Part shown: one piece after another, positions 17,471 through 26,621 of the stretch
Layout: each line of letters starts with the position of its first letter
How positions within the stretch are numbered: position 1 is the stretch's first letter
Assembly (NCBI RefSeq): GCF_002917095.1
Contig: NZ_PQGA01000008.1
Span: forward strand, 210,742 to 274,741
Length of the DNA: 64,000 nt
Direction of reading: 5' to 3'
Source: Paraburkholderia eburnea
Lineage (GTDB): Bacteria > Pseudomonadota > Gammaproteobacteria > Burkholderiales > Burkholderiaceae
Program-made: the position numbers and the translations under genes
Notes under the pieces: generated by a model
What the model saw: the letters and a program-made list of their open reading frames with translations, nothing else
Databases searched by the model: none
Told to the model about the DNA's origin: nothing

Positions 17471-18046
17471 TTAAAACAGGCGCGGTGTCCCTACCCACAC
17501 GACAACCGCTTCCTTGCTTCCGTTGTTGCTCCAGCTATGCGGCACCGTGGATTGATAATGTGCCGAGTCTCCTGCCTGAAGCACGAACTCCTTGCCTTCC
17601 AGCTCCAACGATAATTCACCGTCGATCACGTAGACGAATTCCTCTCCCGCGTGCGTGGTGACTTCCGAGCGGTTCTTGCCGGTGGGCAGACGCACGAGGA
17701 TCGATTCGAGCTGGCGTCCTCCTGCCGTATTGGTGAGCCGGGCGAACAGATTCGCCGAATCCGCGAAGCCGAAAAACTCCAGCTGATCGCCGCGCTTGAC
17801 CGAACGTTCCTCCGATGGCGTTTCGACGAAGTACTGCATCGTCACGCCCAACGCCCGCGCAATGCCCGAGAGCGAAGTGAGCGACGGCGAAGCCAGACCG
17901 CGCTCCACCTGGGACAGAAACGGCTTGGAAATACCGGCCGCCGTCGCCGTCTGGTCAAGCGTCTGATTCAGCCGCTGGCGCATTGCGCGGATCTTTTCGC
18001 CGAGCGCCAATGCAGCCAGGTCCCGCTTTCCACTTGTAGAAACCAT
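17471..18046 (-). CDS. XRE-cupin transcriptional regulator (PuuR-like architecture)
   Basis: A 191-residue protein. The N-terminal XRE helix-turn-helix spans residues about 14-70 (GEKIRAMRQRLNQTLDQTA, then GISKPFLSQVERGLASPS). A C-terminal cupin fills about residues 110-185 (HAGEEFVYVIDGELSLELEG, then GDSAHYQSTVPHSW). The ATG at 18044-18046 is the first start that precedes the folded domain; its ribosome site is poor. It is divergent from the POT transporter gene across a 350-bp gap, so that gene is the likely target. The ligand is unknown. Confidence 0.85.
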   Translation of the reverse strand: MVSTSGKRDLAALALGEKIRAMRQRLNQTLDQTATAAGISKPFLSQVERGLASPSLTSLSGIARALGVTMQYFVETPSEERSVKRGDQLEFFGFADSANLFARLTNTAGGRQLESILVRLPTGKNRSEVTTHAGEEFVYVIDGELSLELEGKEFVLQAGDSAHYQSTVPHSWSNNGSKEAVVVWVGTPRLF

Positions 18047-18075
18047 ATCAGGAACGTAAATTATCGTCAAAAAAT

Positions 18076-18102
18076 GTTTGATGTAAGTAAATCTCGTTTG
18101 AT
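18076..18102. promoter_or_regulatory. Direct repeat GTTTGAT in the divergent promoter region
   Basis: Two copies of GTTTGAT at 18076-18082 and 18096-18102 are spaced 20 bp, about two helical turns, just upstream of the XRE-cupin start. They are a plausible regulator-binding pair in an AT-rich promoter patch. The assignment is inference only. Confidence 0.3.
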
Positions 18103-18254
18103 ACCCTTGCGTCTTGCCGGAATTTCACTTATATGAACCGGCACCCAAACAGTGCGTAAGCGAGATCCGCGCCAACACTGTGATGGACATTCAGACAAAA
18201 ATGAAATTGTAAGCCTGGTGCCTGCGCGATCCGCAGTTCAACCAAGGAGGAGAT

Positions 18255-18392
18255 ATGAAATCAACTGGCGCCATAAGCGCCGTCCTTGCCAGCGGCACCA
18301 CTCCCGGCGTGAGTGTGAGCCCGCTTCGCACGCGATCCGCGTGTCTTCGCCACTATCGCATCAGCTTCGGCAGCAAATATGCAGCAAATTGA
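18255..18392 (+). CDS. Small upstream reading frame (45 aa) before the POT transporter gene
   Basis: An ATG at 18255 is preceded by AAGGAGG at 18244-18250 with ideal spacing, one of the strongest ribosome sites in the window. The frame runs 45 codons and stops at TGA 18390-18392, inside the ribosome site of the POT gene and eight bases before its ATG. The product is Ser/Ala-rich at the N-terminus, Arg-rich later, and matches no family I know. Position and coupling suggest a leader peptide that controls translation of the transporter. It could instead be the 5' relic of another gene. Confidence 0.45.
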   Translation: MKSTGAISAVLASGTTPGVSVSPLRTRSACLRHYRISFGSKYAAN

Positions 18393-18399
18393 GGTCACA

Positions 18400-19908
18400 A
18401 TGAATTCATCGGTTTCACGGACGAGGTCGTTCTCGACGGTTTTCCTCATCGAGATGTGGGAACGCTTCGGCTATTACGGCATGGCGGCGCTACTCGTTCT
18501 TTTCATGGTCGAGCGGCTGGGTTTCAACGAGGAGCATGCCACCCTCACCTGGGGCGCGTTCGCGGCGCTCGTGTATGCATCGCCCTCGATTGGGGGCTGG
18601 ATCGGCGACCGCGTGCTCGGTTCGCGCCGCTCGATGGTGCTGGGCGCCGCCATCCTGTTCGCGGGCTATTTCATGCTCGCCATGCCCAACGATCATCTGG
18701 TCCATATGTATGCGTCGCTCGGCGTGATCGTGGTCGGCAACGGTCTGTTCAAGTCGAACGCCGCCAACCTCGTGCGCCGCATTTATGAAGGGGACGAATC
18801 GCGCATCGACGCGGCGTTTACGATCTATTACATGGCGGTCAACATCGGCTCGACGGTGTCGATGCTGCTCACGCCCTGGATCAAGGACCACTGGGGCTGG
18901 CACGCCGCCTTCGCGGTCTGCTGCGGCGGCATGCTGCTGGGTATCGCCAACTTCTTCCTGATGCATCGCACGCTCGCGCAGATCGGCTCGATGCCGGATG
19001 CGGAGCCGATCCAGTGGCGTCGTCTGGCGTGGGTGATCGCGGGCGGCGTCGTACTGGGCGTGGCGACCATCTTCGTGCTGCAGGACAAGAAGCTTGCCGT
19101 AACGTGCGTCTACACGGCGGGCGTGGCGATCCTCGCGATCTTCGGCTGGATGCTGATGACCTGCGAGCGCCAGGAGCGCGCGGGTCTCGTGGCCGCGCTG
19201 ATCCTCGTGCTGCAGGTGATCCTGTTCTTCGTGTTCTACCAGCAGATGTCCACCTCGCTCACGCTGTTCGCGGTGCATAACGTCGATCCGGCCTTCCGCC
19301 TGTTCGGCACGACGCTGTTCAGCTGGAGCGCGGCGCAATTCCAGGCGCTCAATCCCATCTGGATCATGATCATGAGTCCGGTGCTCGCGACGCTCTACTC
19401 GCGCCTCGCCAGCCGTGGCGGCGACGTGCCCGTCGCGGCCAAGTACGCGCTGGGCTTCGTCGTGGTGTCCGCGGGCTTCTTCGTCTATGCGCTGAGCGGC
19501 CGCTACGCCGTCGATGGCCGCGTGTCGTCGTGGTTCATGGTGGCGGGCTACGGCCTCTACTCGCTGGGCGAACTGCTCGTGAGCGGTCTGGGCCTCGCGA
19601 TGATCGCGCGCTATGTGCCGGCCCGCATGAGCGGCTTCATGATGGGTGCGTACTTCGTGGCCACGGGCGTGTCGCAATACCTGGGCAGCGTGGTCGCCAC
19701 GTTCGCGAAGATGCCGCAAGGCAACCTCTCGCCGCTCGAATCGCTGCCGCTTTACACGAAGCTGTTCGATGGCCTTGGCTGGCTCGCGGCTGCGGGCGCC
19801 CTGCTCGCGATCCTGCTGCTGCCGCTGATGGGCCGCCTCTCGCGCGCGCACCAGCAGCAAGGCGAGCAAACCGCCTCGAACGCCGAAGGCGAACTCGCGA
19901 CGAAGTAA
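18400..19908 (+). CDS. POT/PTR family proton-dependent oligopeptide transporter
   Basis: A 502-residue inner-membrane symporter for di- and tripeptides. The N-terminal signature FLIEMWERFGYYGMAALLVLF contains the ExxERFxYY motif, with Glu and Arg needed for proton coupling. About 12-14 hydrophobic segments follow, with FVFYQQMSTSLTLFA in the middle as in YdgR/DtpA-type proteins. GAGGT lies six bases before the ATG at 18400. The divergent XRE-cupin gene is the likely regulator and a 45-codon upstream frame overlaps its ribosome site. Confidence 0.9.
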   Translation: MNSSVSRTRSFSTVFLIEMWERFGYYGMAALLVLFMVERLGFNEEHATLTWGAFAALVYASPSIGGWIGDRVLGSRRSMVLGAAILFAGYFMLAMPNDHLVHMYASLGVIVVGNGLFKSNAANLVRRIYEGDESRIDAAFTIYYMAVNIGSTVSMLLTPWIKDHWGWHAAFAVCCGGMLLGIANFFLMHRTLAQIGSMPDAEPIQWRRLAWVIAGGVVLGVATIFVLQDKKLAVTCVYTAGVAILAIFGWMLMTCERQERAGLVAALILVLQVILFFVFYQQMSTSLTLFAVHNVDPAFRLFGTTLFSWSAAQFQALNPIWIMIMSPVLATLYSRLASRGGDVPVAAKYALGFVVVSAGFFVYALSGRYAVDGRVSSWFMVAGYGLYSLGELLVSGLGLAMIARYVPARMSGFMMGAYFVATGVSQYLGSVVATFAKMPQGNLSPLESLPLYTKLFDGLGWLAAAGALLAILLLPLMGRLSRAHQQQGEQTASNAEGELATK

Positions 19909-19958
19909 CACTGTCGTAAGGCCACGCGATACACCTCTCGCCGGCCTCGTTTCTTGAG

Positions 19959-19995
19959 CGGGATCGTTGCCAACGCATCGATCCCGTTCTCTTTT
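19959..19995 (+). terminator. Terminator after the POT gene
   Basis: The stem CGGGATCG/CGATCCCG has a 12-nt loop and is followed by TTCTCTTTT, about 50 bp past the stop at 19908. It lies between convergent POT and LysR genes. Confidence 0.6.
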
Positions 19996-20129
19996 GTGCG
20001 ACTGGCAAGCCTAGAATCGTCGAAGGCAAGATCGCGAAAGCCTGGTTCAGGATGGGCGCACCGCGTCTGCACAGCAACGGTGCATGAACGCAGAAAGGTT
20101 GCGCGCGCAATGACGGGTGACCCGATCGC

Positions 20130-21053
20130 TCAACCGATCACGGCGTTGTCGCTTGCCAGCAACGCCGGCAGATGTTCTCCCACGAACTCGACCCACGTGC
20201 GGACCTTCGCATCCAGATACTTGCGCGAAGGATAGATCGCGTAGATGTTGCGCACATCGAGCCGGTAATCGGGCAGCACGCGTGCAAGACGTCCTTGCGC
20301 ATGTTCGCGTGCGAACGTCGAGGCCGGCAACACGCCCACGCCCATGCCCGATGCGAGCGCTTCCGCCAGCGCCTCGGGCAGATTCACCGAGAACGGCAGC
20401 TTGCGCGGTGCGAAAATCTCTTCGCCCGCGTCGCTATCGAACACCCATGATTCCGATTCGCCAGAGGGCATGACGAGCTTCAGGCAGGCATGTTGATCGA
20501 GATCGGCGAGCGTCTGCGGCGTGCCATGCCGTTCGAGATAATCGGGCGACGCGCATATCACGCTATGGAAACGGCCGAGCGAACGGGAAATATAGTTCGA
20601 CTCCTTCAGCGATTGCGCGAGCACGATGGAGATGTCGAGTCCTTCTTCGAGCAGATCGGGGATGCGCTGATGCAGCGTGAGATCCACTTCGACGAGCGGC
20701 TGCTGCTCCATATAGCGCGACACGAGCGGCACCACATAACGCGTGCCGAAGCCGCTCATCGAATGAATGCGCAGTCGTCCCGAGGGCACCACGGTTGCGT
20801 TGCGCGCCTCGGATTCGGCCTGCTCGAGATCGTCGAGGATAGGCCGGCTGCGCGCGAGAAAGCGCTCGCCCGCTTCGGTCAGGGTGATCTTGCGCGTCGT
20901 GCGGTTGAACAGACGCGTTTGCAGATGCGCTTCGAGATCGGACACCGCACGCGAGGTATAGGCCGTGGTCGTGTTGAGCGCGTTGGCTGCCGCCGTGAAG
21001 TTGCCCGCGTCCACGACACGTATGAAGACCCGCATGCTTTGGACGAGGTCCAT
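20130..21053 (-). CDS. LysR family transcriptional regulator
   Basis: A 307-residue LysR protein. The N-terminal helix-turn-helix (VVDAGNFTAAANALNTTTAYTSRAVSDLE) is at residues 13-45, followed by the linker helix and a periplasmic-binding-like effector domain from about residue 90. It is encoded downstream of, and on the same strand as, the quinone-reductase-like gene (122 bp gap). It could therefore be expressed with that gene or control it. The effector is not evident. Confidence 0.88.
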   Translation of the reverse strand: MDLVQSMRVFIRVVDAGNFTAAANALNTTTAYTSRAVSDLEAHLQTRLFNRTTRKITLTEAGERFLARSRPILDDLEQAESEARNATVVPSGRLRIHSMSGFGTRYVVPLVSRYMEQQPLVEVDLTLHQRIPDLLEEGLDISIVLAQSLKESNYISRSLGRFHSVICASPDYLERHGTPQTLADLDQHACLKLVMPSGESESWVFDSDAGEEIFAPRKLPFSVNLPEALAEALASGMGVGVLPASTFAREHAQGRLARVLPDYRLDVRNIYAIYPSRKYLDAKVRTWVEFVGEHLPALLASDNAVIG

Positions 21054-21175
21054 GGATCACCGCCGGAATTATCGTTGCTTCGTATGAAGGGTGGGCAAGC
21101 GCGGCTAACGCGTGCGCTTGCCGGTGTCAAATGACGAAGCGAAGTATATCCGGCGACCATGCGCCTTTTAGACGA

Positions 21176-22192
21176 TTAGAAGCCTTCGAGCACGATCTTG
21201 CCGCGCGCGCGATTGGTCTCGATCAGTTCGTGAGCGCGACGCAGATTCGCGGCATTGATGCTGCCGAAGCGTTCGTTGAGCGTCGTGCGCAGCACGCCTT
21301 CGTCGATCAGGCGCGCGACGCGGTCGAGCAGTTCATGCTGGCGAATCTGGTCCGCCGTCCCGAACATCGAACGCGTGAACATGAACTCCCAATGCAGCGA
21401 CACAGCCTTCGTCTTGAGCTTGCGGAAGTCGATGATCTCGGGGTCGTCGATCAGACCCACGCGGCCTTGCGGCTTGATCGACGCCACGATCTCGTCGAAG
21501 TGACGATCGGTCTGGTTCAGGCTCGCGATGTATTCCACGCCGTCGAAGCCAATGCGCTTGAGTTCCTGCGAAAGCGGTCGGGTATGGTCGATCACGTGAT
21601 GCGCGCCCAGTTCCGTGACCCATTGCGCCGTCTCGGGACGCGAGGCCGTGCCGATCACCGTGAGGCCCGTCAACTGCCGCGCAAGCTGCACGAGAATCGA
21701 GCCGACACCGCCCGCCGCGCCGATCACGAGCAAGGCCTGGCCATTGGCCTCGCGGCCTTCCGGCACACCGAGCCGGTCGAACAGCAACTCCCACGCCGTG
21801 ATGGCCGTGAGGGGCAGCGCCGCCGCCTGCGCGAAGTCCAGCGTCGCGGGCATGTGGCCAACGATGCGCTCGTCCACCACATGAAGTTCGCTATTGGTGC
21901 CGGGCCGCACGAGCGAGCCTGCATACCAGACCTTATCGCCCGGCTTGAAGAGCGTCACATCCTTGCCGACCGCGCGCACCACGCCGCTCGCGTCCCAACC
22001 CAGCACCTTCGGCTGACCGTCTTCGGGCGCCATGCGCGCCCGCACCTTCGCATCCACGGGATTGACCGACACGGCATGTACTTCGACCAGCAGATCGTGC
22101 GCGCCCGGCGTCGGATCGGGCAGTTCGAGATCGATCAACGATTCGGGGTCGGTAATCGGCAGGCTGCGGTGGTAGCCAATCGCTTTCATCAT
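21176..22192 (-). CDS. Zinc-independent MDR-family quinone oxidoreductase/alcohol dehydrogenase-like protein
   Basis: A 338-residue medium-chain dehydrogenase. The GroES-like N-terminal domain has HAVSVNPVDAKVR. The Rossmann domain near residue 150 has LLVIGAAGGVGSILVQLARQ, which binds NADPH. The structural-zinc cysteine cluster is absent, as in quinone reductases. It probably reduces a quinone or enone. The ATG is either at 22192 or one codon inside. Neighbours are an ABM monooxygenase and two LysR genes, which together resemble a small quinone/phenolic handling set. Confidence 0.83.
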   Translation of the reverse strand: MMKAIGYHRSLPITDPESLIDLELPDPTPGAHDLLVEVHAVSVNPVDAKVRARMAPEDGQPKVLGWDASGVVRAVGKDVTLFKPGDKVWYAGSLVRPGTNSELHVVDERIVGHMPATLDFAQAAALPLTAITAWELLFDRLGVPEGREANGQALLVIGAAGGVGSILVQLARQLTGLTVIGTASRPETAQWVTELGAHHVIDHTRPLSQELKRIGFDGVEYIASLNQTDRHFDEIVASIKPQGRVGLIDDPEIIDFRKLKTKAVSLHWEFMFTRSMFGTADQIRQHELLDRVARLIDEGVLRTTLNERFGSINAANLRRAHELIETNRARGKIVLEGF

Positions 22193-22249
22193 GCTTCTCC
22201 GGTTGAAAACACTTGAATTGATTTGATTCGAAGGAAAAACAGCGAAACC

Positions 22250-22543
22250 TCAACGGACGTGCAGCGGCTCGAAATGAATCAGTTCGGGGTCCGCCGCGAA
22301 ATACGGCCAGAGCATATGCAGAAACGGCGCGAAATCGGCGTGCGCCATAAAAGCGCTCTGGGCATCGAGACTATCCCATTCGATTTCCAGCACGTAGCAG
22401 CCCGCGTCTTCGCATTGTGGACCAAGCCGATGGCCGCGATAGCCCTCCTTGTTCGCCAGCAAACCGCTTGCCGTCTGCCACACTGCTTCGAACGCCGATG
22501 CCTTCTCGGGCCGCAAATGAAAACGCGCGATTGCGATCAGCAC
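22250..22543 (-). CDS. Antibiotic-biosynthesis-monooxygenase (ABM) domain protein, quinol monooxygenase-like
   Basis: A 97-residue single ABM domain, the usual size for YgiN-like cofactor-free quinol monooxygenases. It begins LIAIARFHLRPEKASAFEAV and ends with a conserved FxxFLHMLWPYFA helix. I chose the GTG at 22541-22543 because GGGAG lies seven bases upstream and the domain begins there. An ATG at 22576 would add 11 residues. It lies 57 bp upstream of the quinone-reductase-like gene on the same strand, so they probably act on related quinones. Confidence 0.75.
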   Translation of the reverse strand: MLIAIARFHLRPEKASAFEAVWQTASGLLANKEGYRGHRLGPQCEDAGCYVLEIEWDSLDAQSAFMAHADFAPFLHMLWPYFAADPELIHFEPLHVR

Positions 22544-22694
22544 GGTGCGCCTCCCATTGCGTTTGCTGTTCGTCATGGGATGGAATGATGGACGAAGTGG
22601 CGCGCCCGGCCCAGAGGCCAGGCGCGCAAGCAGTTTCAAAGCACGATTGAAAATGCGCCTGCGCGAGCAGGCACAAGGAGGCACAAGCAGCGGC

Positions 22695-23594
22695 TCAGCC
22701 GAGATAGGCGGCGAAGCGCTGCTGGAGAAAGTCGCGCAACGCGCTAACCGTGGGCGAAAGCATCGCGCGGTGTGCGCAGACGAGATTGAGCGGCGCATGC
22801 TCCGTGCCAAAGTGCGCCATGGCCGGCTCCAGCAAACCAGCCTTGAGATCGGCGTGTACGTCCAGGCGCGACTTGTAGGCCAGCCCCATTCCCGCCAGTG
22901 CCCATTTGCGCACGAGTTCGCCGTCGTCGCTGCTGCGGTTGCCGTGCACGCTCACGACGACGGGTTCGTCGTCGCTAAAGAAGGTCCAGCGGTCGTGCAA
23001 CGTGTCGCTCAAGGCGAAACGCAGGCAGTTGTGACGCGCCAGATCGGCGGGCGTCGCGGGTTTGCCGTGACGCGCGAAGTAATCGGGCGTGGCGCACAGC
23101 ACGCGGCGATTGTCGGGCACGAGCGGCAGCGCCACGAGGCTCGAATCCTCGGGGACGCCGTAGCGGATCGCGAGGCCAATCGGCGCGCGGAACATATCCG
23201 CGATCTGGTCGCCAATGCGCACCTGCAGCGAAACCGCCGGATATTGGGCCTGAAAATCGTCGAGCCAGCCGATCAGCAGGTTGCGCCCCAGATCCGAGGG
23301 CATCGACAGCGACACCGTGCCGCCGATCATCTTGCGTCCATGTGCGACGGCGTTCTGCCCCGCCTCCAGCTGCTCGATGGCGTTGCGCGCGAACGCCAGG
23401 TAGCGCTCGCCATCGGCGGTCAGCCTCAGGCTGCGGGTCGAGCGCGCGAAGAGCCGCGCGCCGAGTTCCGCCTCCAGCCGCTTGAGGCCCGCGCTCGCCA
23501 CGGCGGGCGTGAGATCGAGCTGGCGCGCAGCGGCCGAAAGGCTGCCGTTAGCCGCCGCGGAGACAAAAATCACGAGGTCTTCGAGTCGGATCAT
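22695..23594 (-). CDS. LysR family transcriptional regulator
   Basis: A 299-residue LysR protein with its helix-turn-helix at residues about 15-45 (AAANGSLSAAARQLDLTPAV then ASAGLKRLE) and an effector domain from about residue 90. It belongs to the large CrgA/DmlR-like group. It is upstream of and on the same strand as the ABM and quinone-reductase genes, with a 150-bp gap, so it is a candidate regulator for them. The effector is unknown. Confidence 0.88.
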   Translation of the reverse strand: MIRLEDLVIFVSAAANGSLSAAARQLDLTPAVASAGLKRLEAELGARLFARSTRSLRLTADGERYLAFARNAIEQLEAGQNAVAHGRKMIGGTVSLSMPSDLGRNLLIGWLDDFQAQYPAVSLQVRIGDQIADMFRAPIGLAIRYGVPEDSSLVALPLVPDNRRVLCATPDYFARHGKPATPADLARHNCLRFALSDTLHDRWTFFSDDEPVVVSVHGNRSSDDGELVRKWALAGMGLAYKSRLDVHADLKAGLLEPAMAHFGTEHAPLNLVCAHRAMLSPTVSALRDFLQQRFAAYLG

Positions 23595-23835
23595 GAGTTT
23601 GCGTGGACGGTCCTGTTACGCCAGATAAGGTTTAAATACTTCGGATACCGTAGTGAATTTCTATTCAAGGAAATCGAGCAGCGTGCTTGCCCGACGAACG
23701 GCCGATGTCGCTTGACGACTCAGCGTCCTTCCATCGCTTCCACAGCAACGATTTTTGTTCGGCGGATAACCCGCATCGCGTCTTTCTTCTTGTTCAGCTA
23801 CCTTACCTTCTGGGGCAGCATTAGACCAGAAGTCG

Positions 23836-23915
23836 GCGTTGTGCGAGATCTTCAGGGTAAGCGTCAACGGCTATCGTGCGTGGAAGCGCGGCGGTACGCC
23901 CGAGAAACGGTCACT
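23836..23915 (+). pseudogene. Fragment resembling the N-terminus of an IS3-family OrfB transposase
   Basis: The reading from 23839 gives CEIFRVSVNGYRAWKRGGTP, which matches the CxxxxVSxSGYYAWxxR start of IS3-type OrfB proteins. Nothing of the integrase core follows, and the flanking 23595-24052 gap contains no other recognisable gene. It looks like an insertion-sequence scar upstream of the monooxygenase gene. Confidence 0.4.
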
Positions 23916-24052
23916 CGATTCGGTCGCCCGAATCGGCGACAATCAAGGGCACATGGTTGACAAAGTAGCCTTCGAAGAAGGGCCAGACCATTGCCCGTAC
24001 AGTGCTTTTGTTCATATCCGAGGATGGGCAAACGCCCTGCCAGGAGCAGATC

Positions 24053-25645
24053 ATGGAAGACGTGGACGTACTCATCGTGGGCGCGGGCCCGGTCGGATTG
24101 CTGCTGGGCGCCGAGTTGCGACGCGACCACGTCGCGGTGAAAGTGATCGACAGCATGGCGGGAAGAGGGTTTTTCTGCAAAGCGCTCGGCGTGACGCCTC
24201 GCACGCTTGAGATTTTCGATGATCTAGGAATCGCCGATCGCGCAATCGCTGCCGGCGTATGGCTCACCGGCGTTGAAACGTGGGTCGACGGGGCAATGGT
24301 GCCTAAGCGAAGCATGCAGGTGCCAGAAGAAGGCTTGCCCTATGGGTCCCTTTCGCTTGCGCAATACGAGACGGAACGGCTGCTCGAAGCGACGTACGCG
24401 GAACACGGCGGTCAGGTGAATTACGGCTGCACGCTAGATAGTTTCATCGATCACGGCGACGCAGTCGAGGCCCATTTGACCGGACCGCAGGGTCAAGCGC
24501 TCACTGTTCATTGCAAATGGCTGGTCGGGTGCGATGGCGCGCACAGCAAGGTCCGGTCAGGGCTGGGACTAACCTTCGAAGGCGAGCGATACCCGCAAAC
24601 TTTTGCACTGGCCGATCTCGACGTGGACTGGCCGTATCCGCGCGGGCCCATGTATCGATTCGAGTGGACCGATGCAGCGCGCGCGAAAACCAGCCTCGCG
24701 GCTGTCCCCATTCGAGGCTCCGCGCAGCGCTATCGGCTCTCGATGATCGTGCCCGAAGAACGTGCCGCTTCACTCGCGGGCACTGACGCTCCCGACTTCG
24801 AAACGATGTGCAGCCTCATGCTGCCCTCCCTGCCGGAAGGCACACGACTATCGTCGATGCGATGGTCGTCGGTCTATCGGGTCAGCCATCGTATCGCATC
24901 CGCTTATGGGCGAGGCCGGGTGTTCATTGCCGGCGACGCCGCGCACATTCATCCGCCCGTCGGTGGACAGGGCATGAACACGGGCCTCCAGGACGCGCAC
25001 AATCTCGCGTGGAAACTTGCGCATGTCGCGAAGGGACTGGCGGGTCCGGCATTGCTCGACAGCTATGCCGCAGAGCGGCGTCCCGTGGGCATCGATGTCG
25101 TCAAGTCGACGAGTGCGGCGCTTAATGCAGTCCTCACGCGCCAGGCCGCCAACCCGGCGATGCGTGAGACCCAACTGCTGGTCACCTATCGCGGGAGCCC
25201 CATTGTTACTGACCTTTGTGCTCACGCAGATGATGAATCGCCCGCCCCCGGTGACCGCCTGCCTGATGCGCAGGGCTTGGCCGAGCGCTTCGTCGGCCAT
25301 GCAAGGCGATTGCATGACTATGTCGGCGCGGGGCGACATTGGCTCATCGGCTATGTTGACGCGGACGGGCCGCAATATCACGCCTTCATCGAGGGATGTC
25401 GCGCGCTTGCCGAGTCGCTACCCGGCGCCGCATCGGCCGTGCTCGTCACGCCTGCGGATTGCGAACTGCCCGTGTCCGAACTCATGACGATAGTGACGGA
25501 CGCCACGGGTGACTTTGCGAGGACGTTCCATGCGAAGGGCGGTGAAGTATGGATCGCCAGACCAGACGGTCATATTGGCTGGAGAAGTGACGACTGTTCG
25601 GGCGCTGCAATCAGGTGCTGGCTGGATGGCTTGAGCCCGCAATGA
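24053..25645 (+). CDS. FAD-dependent aromatic hydroxylase (PheA/TfdB/MhpA family)
   Basis: A 530-residue class A flavoprotein monooxygenase that hydroxylates a phenolic or polyketide-like substrate using NAD(P)H. It has all three fingerprints: GxGxxG in VLIVGAGPVGLLLGAELRR (residue 6), the DG motif in LVGCDGAHSKVR (near 160), and GD in VFIAGDAAHIHPPVGGQGMN (near 290). A thioredoxin-like C-terminal domain follows. AGGAG lies six bases before the ATG at 24053. It stands alone, so the substrate is not defined; nearby quinone enzymes make an aromatic compound plausible. Confidence 0.87.
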   Translation: MEDVDVLIVGAGPVGLLLGAELRRDHVAVKVIDSMAGRGFFCKALGVTPRTLEIFDDLGIADRAIAAGVWLTGVETWVDGAMVPKRSMQVPEEGLPYGSLSLAQYETERLLEATYAEHGGQVNYGCTLDSFIDHGDAVEAHLTGPQGQALTVHCKWLVGCDGAHSKVRSGLGLTFEGERYPQTFALADLDVDWPYPRGPMYRFEWTDAARAKTSLAAVPIRGSAQRYRLSMIVPEERAASLAGTDAPDFETMCSLMLPSLPEGTRLSSMRWSSVYRVSHRIASAYGRGRVFIAGDAAHIHPPVGGQGMNTGLQDAHNLAWKLAHVAKGLAGPALLDSYAAERRPVGIDVVKSTSAALNAVLTRQAANPAMRETQLLVTYRGSPIVTDLCAHADDESPAPGDRLPDAQGLAERFVGHARRLHDYVGAGRHWLIGYVDADGPQYHAFIEGCRALAESLPGAASAVLVTPADCELPVSELMTIVTDATGDFARTFHAKGGEVWIARPDGHIGWRSDDCSGAAIRCWLDGLSPQ

Positions 25646-25824
25646 AGCCATACAGGCGGGGACGGCATGGTACGCGCCGTCGATGCGTAAGCGAGCGCTT
25701 CGCGGTGTGCCGGCTCGCGGCTCGCAGTGCGGCCATCGGCGATCAACCGGCGGTAGGGCGTCCCGGACGTTTGGACGTCCACTTCGCGCCAATACCGGCC
25801 CTCGCCTGACTCCGCGCGCCCAAG

Positions 25825-26433
25825 ATGATTCCCTCCGCCCGGTATGTCCTGGCATTCGTTGTCAACGTGGCCTTGCCCGCAGTGACTTACCGGATGACAC
25901 TTCCCGACTGGGGGCTGTCGGGCGCGCTGATGGCGTCGAGCCTACCGTTGCTCGGCTGGATGACGTTCGATTTCGCTCGTTTCAGGCATTTTGATGCGTT
26001 GAGCGCAATCGTGCTTGCAAGCCTCGCCATGTCGCTGCTTTTGCTCATGTCGCCTGCCGGTCGATGGCTGCGCGAATCAGGTGAACCACTGGTGAGCGGC
26101 TTTATTGGCGTGCTCTTCCTCGTCTCTTTATTGGTTAGTCGCCCACTCGTGTTCTATCTTGGGAGATCGACGTTGGCGCGCGAGCACCAGGGGCGTGAGC
26201 AGGAATTCGACGAGATGTGGATGTCCCGCCCGGGACTCAGAAAATCCATCCGGGTAATGACGGCCGTCTGGGGAGTCGGCCTTGTTGGTGAATGCGTGAT
26301 CCGTGTCGCTATCGTGAGGCACGTCGGCGATCACGATGTCGATCGACTTTCCACTTTGGTCAGATATGGAACTTATGCCGGGCTGACAGCGTGGTCGATT
26401 CTGTACCGACACGCGTATTTAAAGAGGGCATAA
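25825..26433 (+). CDS. Integral membrane protein, VC0807-like
   Basis: A 202-residue protein with about six hydrophobic segments and a charged loop near residues 110-130 (GRSTLAREHQGREQEFDEMW). The pattern of a polytopic protein with PLVFYLGR followed by an EFDEMW loop resembles the VC0807 family, whose function is unknown. The ATG follows the upstream monooxygenase stop by about 180 bp with no strong ribosome site. I do not assign a role. Confidence 0.65.
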   Translation: MIPSARYVLAFVVNVALPAVTYRMTLPDWGLSGALMASSLPLLGWMTFDFARFRHFDALSAIVLASLAMSLLLLMSPAGRWLRESGEPLVSGFIGVLFLVSLLVSRPLVFYLGRSTLAREHQGREQEFDEMWMSRPGLRKSIRVMTAVWGVGLVGECVIRVAIVRHVGDHDVDRLSTLVRYGTYAGLTAWSILYRHAYLKRA

Positions 26434-26621
26434 CCACCCGTTTAAAGACTGCAACTGACACCGGATTGGGTGTTAGCGAACGTGCACAACGAGTCGGCGG
26501 CGCACCAATGCGCCAGACCGCATAAGTATCGAACGATAACTTGGTTGGGCCTGCGGCCAAAAAGCATTACGGTGAGATACTGTGCGCGACGTCCGCGCGC
26601 GTTTTGTCGCGTCCCGATTCC

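Noticed and set aside
18490..19911. 473-codon open frame antisense to the POT gene
   Set aside because: It mirrors the POT gene and is rich in Arg, His and Glu from GC-biased codons. It has no domain; it is a shadow frame.
22545..23960. 471-codon open frame on the plus strand across the ABM and LysR genes
   Set aside because: It is antisense to two well-supported genes and Arg/Ala/His-rich without any domain.
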